DNA from: Gammaproteobacteria bacterium
GTDB taxonomy: Bacteria; Pseudomonadota; Gammaproteobacteria; UBA7966
DNA: 6,377 nt
Assembly (NCBI GenBank): GCA_003485715.1
Contig: DNIF01000121.1
Coordinates: forward strand, 1 to 6,377
Direction of reading: 5' to 3'
The translations under genes were made by a program, and so were the position numbers. The notes under the pieces were generated by a model, which did not search any database, had not been told where the DNA came from, and worked only from the letters and a program-made list of their open reading frames with translations. Below, in pieces: positions 1 to 4,710 of the stretch (positions within the stretch are counted from its first letter, which is position 1; each line of letters opens with the position of its first letter).

Positions 1-245
1 TGCAGTTCCCCTGCCGCTTCCCGTTGAAAGTGGTGGGTAGTGCTGCGGATGGTTTCCGCGAGCGGGTGGTCACTCTCGTGCGCGAGCACGCACCGGGCCT
101 CAAGGATGAAGATATCCGTGAGACACCCTCGCGTTCCGGGCGCTTCATTTCGGTGACCGTAATCATCGATGCCGACAGCCAGGCTCAACTCGATGTCATC
201 TATCTCACGCTGAAGGCCGACCCCATGGTTTCGGTGCTGCTTTGA
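1..245 (+). CDS. ybeD: YbeD-like DUF493 family protein, 5' end outside the window
   Basis: The gene is partial. Its reading frame is open from base 3, giving about 80 visible residues that begin QFPCRFPLKVVG and end PMVSVLL. E. coli YbeD has 87 residues, so only the first few codons are missing. The TTG at 24 lies inside the conserved FPLKVVG segment and is not the real start. The family features I recognise are the F-P-x-K-V-x-G opening, the RHAPG-like REHAPG stretch, the S-x-G-x-F-x-S-V-x-V-x-I-x-A core and the terminal M-V-x-V-L-L. These proteins form a small alpha/beta fold resembling regulatory ACT-like domains. Their biochemical role is not settled, and proposals link them to lipoate metabolism because of the conserved position next to lipB. 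The last codons overlap the proposed lipB start by 4 nt, which suggests translational coupling. Family assignment is confident; function is not known. Confidence 0.88.
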   Translation, partial: QFPCRFPLKVVGSAADGFRERVVTLVREHAPGLKDEDIRETPSRSGRFISVTVIIDADSQAQLDVIYLTLKADPMVSVLL

Positions 246-955
246 GCCGTGCTGTTTCGAAGCGCGTGAACAACCCCCACCTCTGTCCGACGCAGGCCCT
301 GGCCTGCGGGCTGGTGCAAGCTGCACTTGCCGATCACCCGCAGGTGCGCGTGCGTTCGCTTGGGCTGGCACCGTATGGCCCCGTGCTCGCGGCGATGCAC
401 GCTTGGGTGCGGGACCACCGGGCCGGTACCCCCGACGAGATCTGGTGGCTGGAACACGAGCCCGTCTACACGCTGGGTTTGCAGGGTGCGCGTGGGCACC
501 TCCACCAGACCGGCGACACACCCGTCGTCCAGACTGACCGCGGTGGCCAGGTCACCTGGCACGGCCCGGGTCAGGTCGTGCTCTACCCGCTGCTCGATCT
601 GCGGCGGCGCGGTCTCACGGTGCGCGGACTGGTGACGGTGCTCGAACAGGCCGTCATCGATGCGCTGGCGCTGACCGGGGTGAACGCCGGTCGACGCGCG
701 GGCGCGCCCGGTGTCTACGTGGGCGAGGCCAAGATCGCTGCGCTGGGCCTGCGGGTACAGTCCGGGCTGAGCTTCCATGGCCTGGCGCTGAATGTCGCGA
801 ACGACCTTGCGCCCTTCCACGCCATCGATCCTTGCGGCATGCCCGGACTCGCGGTCACGCGCACCCGGGACCTCGGTCTGCCGGGCAATGTGCCCGATTG
901 GGCAGAGCGGCTCATCTCCGCCTTGCTGCGGATCTTGCCGGAGCCACGGGCATGA
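242..955 (+). CDS. lipB: Octanoyl-[acyl-carrier-protein]:protein N-octanoyltransferase LipB
   Basis: LipB moves octanoate from octanoyl-ACP onto the target lysine of lipoyl domains (pyruvate and 2-oxoglutarate dehydrogenase E2, glycine cleavage H protein). It is the first step of endogenous lipoate assembly and acts in the cytosol. Family signatures are clear: P-D-E-I-W-W-L-E-H-x-P-V-Y-T-L-G around residues 64–79, the R-G-G-Q-V-T-W-H-G-P-G-Q loop at 100–111, G-E-A-K-I-A-A-L-G at 161–169 with the conserved lysine at 164, S-F-H-G-L-A-L-N-V at 177–185, and D-P-C-G-M at 196–200 with the acyl-accepting cysteine at 198. The start is uncertain. I use TTG 242, which overlaps the upstream stop, giving 237 aa against 213 in E. 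coli. GTG codons at 266, 314 and 344 are alternatives, and no start has a strong ribosome binding site. The gene overlaps lipA by 4 nt. Confidence 0.95.
   Translation: MSRAVSKRVNNPHLCPTQALACGLVQAALADHPQVRVRSLGLAPYGPVLAAMHAWVRDHRAGTPDEIWWLEHEPVYTLGLQGARGHLHQTGDTPVVQTDRGGQVTWHGPGQVVLYPLLDLRRRGLTVRGLVTVLEQAVIDALALTGVNAGRRAGAPGVYVGEAKIAALGLRVQSGLSFHGLALNVANDLAPFHAIDPCGMPGLAVTRTRDLGLPGNVPDWAERLISALLRILPEPRA
940..943 (+). promoter_or_regulatory. Ribosome binding site of lipA
   Basis: GGAG sits 8 nt before ATG 952, inside the last codons of lipB. It decides the lipA start. The same frame stays open upstream to 832, but that upstream stretch (MRHARTRGHA and onward) is the lipB coding sequence read in another frame and has no LipA similarity. 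Confidence 0.75.
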
Positions 956-1923
956 CCGCGCGCGATCCGCATCAGCCTCAGCGCGGCCACGAGAAGGTCG
1001 CGCGCATCCCGGTCAAGGTGGTGCCGGCCGTGTCGGGGGCGCGCGTGCCGAAGCCGGACTGGATCCGGGCACCGGCCGCCACCTCGCCGCAGGTGCTTGC
1101 GCTGAAGCGCCGCCTGCGCGAGGAGGGGCTGCACACCGTCTGCGAGGAAGCGGCCTGTCCGAACCTCGGCGAGTGCTTCGCCAAGGGCACGGCGACCTTC
1201 ATGATCCTGGGCGCGCTGTGCACCCGCCGCTGCCCCTTCTGTGAAGTGGCCCACGGCCGGCCGCTGCCGCCCGATCCTGACGAGCCGGCGCGGCTCGCGC
1301 GTACGGCGAGCCTCATGGGGCTGCGTTACGTGGTGGTCACGTCGGTGAATCGCGATGATCTCACGGACGGCGGTGCCGGCCACTTCGTCGCCTGCATCCG
1401 TGCATTGCGCGCGGCCGTGCCCGGGATCCGCATCGAGGTGCTGACCCCGGACTTCCGCAAGCGCGAGCAGCAGGCGCTGGACGCACTCTCTGCAGAGCCT
1501 CCCGACGTCTTCAATCACAACCTTGAGACCGTCCCGCGGCTCTATCGCAGTGTGCGGCCCGGGGCCGACTACCACGGCTCCCTGCGTCTGCTGGCCGAAG
1601 TGGCCCGGCGGCATCCCCACCTGCCGGTGAAATCCGGGCTCATGTTGGGCCTCGGCGAGTCCCTGGACGAGGTGCGCGTCGTGTTGGGTGATCTGCGGGC
1701 GCATGGGGTGTCGATGCTGACGCTTGGTCAATATCTGCAACCCGGGCCGCACCATCTGCCGGTGCAGCGCTATCTGCCGCCAGCGGAATTCACCGCGCTC
1801 GCCGACAGCGCCCGCGCGCTGGGCTTCCGACAGGTGGCGAGCGGACCCATGGTGCGATCTTCCTATCACGCCGACACGCAGGCGGAAGGCCTGTTGCCAG
1901 CGGATGACTCTGCGCTCACCTGA
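952..1923 (+). CDS. lipA: Lipoyl synthase LipA (radical SAM, 323 aa)
   Basis: LipA inserts two sulfur atoms at C6 and C8 of the octanoyl chain that LipB places on lipoyl domains, using S-adenosylmethionine radicals and consuming its auxiliary iron-sulfur cluster. Both cluster motifs are intact. The auxiliary C-x4-C-x5-C cysteines are at 64, 69 and 75 (V-C-E-E-A-A-C-P-N-L-G-E-C), and the radical SAM C-x3-C-x2-C cysteines are at 90, 94 and 97 (L-C-T-R-R-C-P-F-C). The C-terminal R-S-S-Y-H-A at 302–307 carries the serine that ligates the auxiliary cluster in characterised LipA. V-T-S-V-N-R-D-D-L at 129–137 and F-N-H-N-L-E-T at 187–193 are also family hallmarks. Length fits E. coli LipA (321 aa). 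ATG 952 overlaps the lipB stop as ATGA and has a GGAG site, so coupled translation is likely. The gene looks intact. Confidence 0.98.
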   Translation: MTARDPHQPQRGHEKVARIPVKVVPAVSGARVPKPDWIRAPAATSPQVLALKRRLREEGLHTVCEEAACPNLGECFAKGTATFMILGALCTRRCPFCEVAHGRPLPPDPDEPARLARTASLMGLRYVVVTSVNRDDLTDGGAGHFVACIRALRAAVPGIRIEVLTPDFRKREQQALDALSAEPPDVFNHNLETVPRLYRSVRPGADYHGSLRLLAEVARRHPHLPVKSGLMLGLGESLDEVRVVLGDLRAHGVSMLTLGQYLQPGPHHLPVQRYLPPAEFTALADSARALGFRQVASGPMVRSSYHADTQAEGLLPADDSALT

Positions 1924-1935
1924 GGCCACGCCGAC

Positions 1936-2724
1936 GTGGACATCAACCTCATCCAGGGCATCAAGGCCCTGTTGCTGCCGCCGGCGGGGCCGTTGCTGCT
2001 GCTCCTGCTGCTCCTCGCTGGTGTCCTCCGTGCCCGGCTGGTGGAGACCCGTCGGGTGCTGACCCTGCTCGCGCTCGTGGTCGTGACCGCGATGCTGGTG
2101 TTGTCGACACCGCTGGCGGCACGCCTGCTCGCCGGCAGCCTCGAGGCGCGCTTCCCGGCCCTGCCCCCCACGGGCCCGTTGCCCAGCGGACCGGAGGCCA
2201 TCGTCGTCCTCGGCACGGGCCTGTACCCGGACGCCCCCGAGTATGGCGGCGACAGCCCCACCGGTGCCTTGCTCGTGCGCCTGCGTTACGCGGCCCTGCT
2301 CGCAAGGCGCAGCGGTCTGCCGCTGTGTGTGGCCGGCGGGCGCCCCTTCGGCACGGGTGCGAGCGAGGCGTCGGTGATGCGCGCGGTGCTGGAGGGAGAG
2401 CTGGGTGTGCCGGTGCGCTGGCAGGACGAGACCAGCCGCAACACGGCCGAGAATGCGCGCGAGACGGCCCGTATCCTCGGGCCGCTGGGGATCCGGCAGG
2501 TCTTCGTGGTGACTCACGCCCTGCACATGCCGCGTACGGTCGAGAGCTTCCGGCGCGTCGGCCTCGAACCGGTCGCCGCCCCCACCCGCTTCATCACCCG
2601 CCCGCGCGGCCGGCCCCTGCTGCTCGACGCCTTCCCGACCTACACCGCCCTCTCCGTGAGCGCGCAGGCCCTGCATGAGTATCTCGGCATGGCATGGTAC
2701 GCGCTGCGCTACCCGCGGGGCTGA
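1936..2724 (+). CDS. Membrane-anchored DUF218 (YdcF/ElyC/SanA family) protein
   Basis: The 262-residue product starts with two hydrophobic segments, at about residues 11–32 (a leucine run) and 41–59, separated by a short basic stretch. A periplasmic or cytosolic DUF218 domain follows from about residue 86. Conserved family blocks are I-V-V-L-G-T-G at 89–95, V-A-G-G at 132–135, a glutamate at 144 followed by the helix S-V-M-R-A, R-N-T-A-E-N-A at 168–174, and V-V-T-H-A-L-H-M-P-R at 191–200. The two N-terminal membrane segments and total length resemble E. coli ElyC (259 aa), which affects peptidoglycan and envelope integrity at low temperature, more than soluble YdcF. The exact reaction of this family is unproven. 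GTG 1936 is preceded by GAGG at 1922–1925, which overlaps the lipA stop. The 12-nt gap to lipA suggests cotranscription. It is convergent with the toxin gene, with only 15 nt between the stops. Confidence 0.88.
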   Translation: MDINLIQGIKALLLPPAGPLLLLLLLLAGVLRARLVETRRVLTLLALVVVTAMLVLSTPLAARLLAGSLEARFPALPPTGPLPSGPEAIVVLGTGLYPDAPEYGGDSPTGALLVRLRYAALLARRSGLPLCVAGGRPFGTGASEASVMRAVLEGELGVPVRWQDETSRNTAENARETARILGPLGIRQVFVVTHALHMPRTVESFRRVGLEPVAAPTRFITRPRGRPLLLDAFPTYTALSVSAQALHEYLGMAWYALRYPRG

Positions 2725-2739
2725 GCGCGGAAGGCACCA

Positions 2740-3030
2740 TTACCCTGCTTCTTTCTGGTGTCGAATCGCCAGCACGATAACGAGGTCCCCGCCATCGTGG
2801 CGATACCGCGCCACATAACCGCTATCGCCAAAGTCGATCAGCCATTCCCGGTACTCATCCGGCATGTCATCGATGGGTCGGCCAATGTGTGGATGGTGAC
2901 CAAGTACCTGCACCGACTTGATCATCGCGGCAACCGCCCGCTTGGCCGCCGCCGGATTCCTTGGACGCAGGAACTCGCGTAACCGCTCCAAATCGCGCAA
3001 CGCAGCGTGCGCGAATCTCACTTGTGGCAT
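2740..3030 (-). CDS. RelE/ParE-family toxin of a type II toxin-antitoxin module
   Basis: This is a 96-residue protein with the layout of the ParE/RelE toxin superfamily. It has a short first strand (V-R-F, 4–6), two helices (about 8–22 and 25–42), a loop with H-P-H-I-G-R-P (46–52), then an antiparallel sheet starting at Y-R-E-W-L-I (60–65) and Y-V-A-R-Y-R (72–77), ending V-I-V-L-A-I-R-H-Q-K-E (84–94). The length, the H-x-x-x-G-R-P loop and the final A-I-R-H are closer to ParE than to mRNA-cleaving RelE, so gyrase poisoning is more likely than ribosome-dependent RNA cleavage, but the sequence cannot settle this. Its ATG lies inside the antitoxin gene with a 13-nt overlap, so the toxin is probably made by translational coupling. 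The frame is intact. The local base composition is less GC-rich than the flanking genes. Confidence 0.9.
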   Translation of the reverse strand: MPQVRFAHAALRDLERLREFLRPRNPAAAKRAVAAMIKSVQVLGHHPHIGRPIDDMPDEYREWLIDFGDSGYVARYRHDGGDLVIVLAIRHQKEAG

Positions 3031-3290
3031 ACGGGCGCAGGCTTCTCATTTTCCTCGCCCCACGTCTCAAGCCACGCGATGACTTCATCCCCGGTCACAT
3101 GCAAACCCGTTTCCTGATATTCCGCCCAGGCGGCCAGGGTCTCCTGCTTGAGTCGCTCACGGGCTTCCTCCCGCTCAACGTACTGTTGTATCGCCTCGCG
3201 CATGATCCAGTTGGCTGAACGTCGCCGCAAGCCGGCCAAGTGCTGGACGCGGCTTTTGAGTTCGTCCTCGATTTTGATCGAGGTGGCCAT
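3018..3290 (-). CDS. Ribbon-helix-helix (CopG/ParD-like) antitoxin
   Basis: This 90-residue protein has an N-terminal ribbon-helix-helix DNA-binding unit: strand T-S-I-K-I (3–7), helix about 8–20, a turn with R-R-R-S-A-N-W (22–28), and second helix about 26–40. A charged linker with R-E-E-A-R-E follows, then a C-terminal arm A-W-A-E-Y-Q-E-T-G-L-H-V-T-G-D-E-V-I-A-W-L (54–74) of the kind that wraps and neutralises a ParE/RelE partner. The expected role is to bind the downstream toxin and, alone or in complex, to repress its own promoter. It is the first gene of the two-gene unit. ATG 3290 has a GAGG site 8 nt upstream, and its end overlaps the toxin start. Which ParD/StbD-type subfamily it belongs to is not clear to me. 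Confidence 0.88.
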   Translation of the reverse strand: MATSIKIEDELKSRVQHLAGLRRRSANWIMREAIQQYVEREEARERLKQETLAAWAEYQETGLHVTGDEVIAWLETWGEENEKPAPVCHK

Positions 3291-3293
3291 GAT

Positions 3294-3310
3294 GTGATCC
3301 TCATTATCAC
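3294..3310. promoter_or_regulatory. Inverted repeat GTGAT-N7-ATCAC in the antitoxin leader, possible operator
   Basis: Perfect 5-bp arms at 3294–3298 and 3306–3310 with a 7-nt spacer. Read on the minus strand, a GATAAT hexamer (3308–3303) that could serve as a -10 element overlaps one arm, but I see no convincing -35 at the right distance. Ribbon-helix-helix antitoxins bind short repeated sites over their own promoters, so an operator role is plausible by position. Five-base arms can arise by chance. Confidence 0.35.
3299..3302 (-). promoter_or_regulatory. Ribosome binding site of the antitoxin gene
   Basis: Read on the minus strand this is GAGG, 8 nt before ATG 3290. It supports that start and lies within the spacer of the inverted repeat at 3294–3310, so anything bound to that repeat could also affect expression. 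Confidence 0.65.
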
Positions 3311-3316
3311 CAGATA

Positions 3317-3335
3317 CTACCTTTCGATAAGGTAG
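3317..3335. promoter_or_regulatory. Inverted repeat CTACCTT-N5-AAGGTAG upstream of the antitoxin, candidate operator
   Basis: Perfect 7-bp arms at 3317–3323 and 3329–3335 around the spacer TCGAT, 26 nt upstream of the antitoxin start codon. The position suits autorepression by the antitoxin or the antitoxin-toxin complex. It lies in the least GC-rich part of the window and no gene explains it. Binding is inferred, not shown. Confidence 0.5.
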
Positions 3336-3535
3336 CGCCTGCCAGCCATGGCGTCCAAGCCGGACCGGCCAGCGGGATCCTCACGCAAGTACGCTCGCCC
3401 AGTTAGAACGCGGGTGGTTGGTCGCAGGATGCGCGGATCGGCGGCCGGTTGCCGCGGCTGGAGCGCCGCCGCGGGGTTATGGCTACACCGGCCACAGCAG
3501 GCTCATGTACCACTGTGTCAGCGCAGTTGCCGCCT

Positions 3536-3580
3536 GCCGCAGTGACGAAACCGCATCGCAACGAGGTTTCTGCAAGCGGC
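3536..3580 (-). terminator. Interrupted inverted repeat downstream of the methyltransferase gene, possible terminator-like hairpin
   Basis: Outer arms GCCGC (3536–3540) and GCGGC (3576–3580) and inner arms GAAACC (3547–3552) and GGTTTC (3565–3570) are nested in register, separated by unmatched 6- and 5-nt stretches, with a 12-nt loop. It lies 40 nt past the methyltransferase stop. There is no T run after it on either strand, so it is not a standard intrinsic terminator. An RNA-stabilising hairpin or chance are alternatives. Confidence 0.25.
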
Positions 3581-3620
3581 CCTCGAGTGAACTCCCCGGG
3601 ACGAGCGCCGCGCTCCCTGT

Positions 3621-4634
3621 TCAGGCCTCGCCCGACGCACTTCGCGGGCGGCGGTTGACGCCTTCCAGCCGCGCCGCTGCCACCTCTGCATCGGCGAAGG
3701 CGCGCAGATCCGCCACCCCGCGCAAGGCCAGGGCCTCATTCAGGCTGCGTCGCCACTTGTTCCAGCGCCGTACGAGGAAGGTCCCCGAGGCGAGGTAGTT
3801 CGTCAGCCCCTGCGCGCGCGTAATCTGTGTGATGAGGCGCTGGGCAAGCGCGCGGTCGGCACCGACAGGCCTCGGGTCATGGTCGTGGCGTTTGCGGAAT
3901 ACGAGCGAGGTGCGGGTCAGGTCCTCGCCCGTTCGCGGCACCAGGCCGCATTGCCAGGCGAGCAGGCAGAGCGTCTCCGGCGTGAAGTTCCAGATGTGCG
4001 CGCGATGGAAGGTATTCATCCCGAGCTTCTGGTTACCGATGAGATTGGGCACCTCGACGAAGAGCAGACCCTCCGGGCCGAGCCAGCCGGCGATGCGGCG
4101 GAGCGCCTCCCACGGGTCGGGCAGATGCTCGAGGACGTGGTTCAGCGTGATGAGGTCGAGGCTCGCGGGCGCGACCTCGGCCTCCGCGAAGCCGCAACTG
4201 CTGATCTCCACCGCCCAGGTGCGTCGGGCGAACTCGCCGTAGCCCTGGTTGGGTTCGATGCCGCGCGCGTCACAGCCGGCACGTCCCATCACGTAGGTGA
4301 ACTCGCCCGAGGACGCACCGAGGTCGAGTACGCGTGCGCCTGCCGGCACCAGGGGCAGCAGCCGGCGCGCCCGAGAAATGGCACCGCGCAGCGCCCGCAA
4401 CGTGTGCTTGGGCTTCGGGTTCCAGCCGCCCTTGTAGGCCAGCCGATACTGCGTGGCGTAGAAGGCCGCCACCTCTGCCGGGTCCGGCAGCGGATGATGG
4501 CTGACCAGACCACAACCCAGGCAGATCACGCTGGTGAGCGGTTCGAGGCCCCGGCCACGGGTGCCGAGCACCTGTCGCTTGGTATCGCCACAGAGCCCAC
4601 AGGGGTCGATCGAGAGGGTGTCGCCGGTTTGCAT
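3621..4634 (-). CDS. Class I SAM-dependent methyltransferase with N-terminal putative zinc-binding cysteines
   Basis: This is a 337-residue protein. Residues 12–41 contain two C-x2-C pairs (C12, C15 and C38, C41), the arrangement of the small putative zinc-binding segment found at the front of some sugar and natural-product C-methyltransferases. A Rossmann methyltransferase core follows: motif I V-L-D-L-G-A-S-S-G (102–110), an acidic residue ending strand 2 in G-I-E-P-N (125–129), and L-N-H-V-L-E-H-L-P-D-P (164–174), with L-F-V-E-V-P-N (191–197) as a later strand. F-H-R-A-H-I-W-N-F-T-P-E-T-L (209–222) is typical of Methyltransf_23-type proteins. The C-terminal third, from about 245, is arginine-rich and I do not recognise it. 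The substrate is unknown; a sugar nucleotide or other small molecule is the family-based guess. It lies 76 nt downstream of xseA on the same strand and may be cotranscribed. The ribosome binding site is weak. Confidence 0.88.
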   Translation of the reverse strand: MQTGDTLSIDPCGLCGDTKRQVLGTRGRGLEPLTSVICLGCGLVSHHPLPDPAEVAAFYATQYRLAYKGGWNPKPKHTLRALRGAISRARRLLPLVPAGARVLDLGASSGEFTYVMGRAGCDARGIEPNQGYGEFARRTWAVEISSCGFAEAEVAPASLDLITLNHVLEHLPDPWEALRRIAGWLGPEGLLFVEVPNLIGNQKLGMNTFHRAHIWNFTPETLCLLAWQCGLVPRTGEDLTRTSLVFRKRHDHDPRPVGADRALAQRLITQITRAQGLTNYLASGTFLVRRWNKWRRSLNEALALRGVADLRAFADAEVAAARLEGVNRRPRSASGEA

Positions 4635-4668
4635 GCGCGTTATCCGGGGGCGGGATGGGTCAGTCTGT

Positions 4669-4682
4669 GCCCCGTCAGGGGC
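4669..4682. repeat. Short hairpin GCCCC-GTCA-GGGGC between xseA and the methyltransferase gene
   Basis: Perfect 5-bp GC arms with a 4-nt loop lie 28 nt after the xseA stop codon in the direction of transcription. No T run follows, so it is at best a weak or attenuating structure, and readthrough into the methyltransferase gene is likely. Chance occurrence in GC-rich DNA is quite possible. Confidence 0.25.
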
Positions 4683-4710
4683 GGCGAGTATGCACGGCTC
4701 GTCGCGCGGC

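Larger units (their letters stand above)
3291..3620. other. Intergenic stretch between the toxin-antitoxin module and the methyltransferase gene
   Basis: I find no convincing gene here. The proximal 50 bases hold the antitoxin leader and its two dyads. The rest (about 3340–3620) contains only short open frames of unrecognised, proline/arginine/serine-rich composition that look like chance frames in GC-rich DNA. Several inverted repeats occur: CGGCGGC/GCCGCCG arms at 3439–3445 and 3465–3471, the interrupted dyad at 3536–3580, and GAGCG-CCG-CGCTC at 3603–3615 just past the methyltransferase stop. It could be decayed coding sequence, but no residual family similarity is visible to me. Confidence 0.5.

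Noticed and set aside
832..951. A 40-residue upstream extension of LipA.
   Set aside because: It is the out-of-frame reading of lipB's end. ATG 952 has a GGAG site and gives the normal family length.
715..2676. A 653-codon open frame on the minus strand opposite lipB, lipA and the ElyC-like gene.
   Set aside because: It lies antisense to three recognisable genes. Its product is rich in R, A, G, H and Q with no domain, as expected for the complementary frame of GC-rich coding DNA where stop codons are rare.
2725..2739. A bidirectional terminator between the convergent ElyC-like and toxin genes.
   Set aside because: Only 15 nt separate the stop codons, and they hold no inverted repeat or T run.
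3400..3410. A GTTAGAA sequence considered as an integron attC core, because toxin-antitoxin cassettes occur in integrons.
   Set aside because: It does not fit the GTTRRRY core at the last base, there is no matching partner core forming a folded attC, and it lies upstream of the cassette genes and not downstream.
3418..3798. A 126-codon plus-strand open frame covering the gene-free stretch.
   Set aside because: Its product has no recognisable domain, no good ribosome binding site, and its second half overlaps the methyltransferase gene in antisense.
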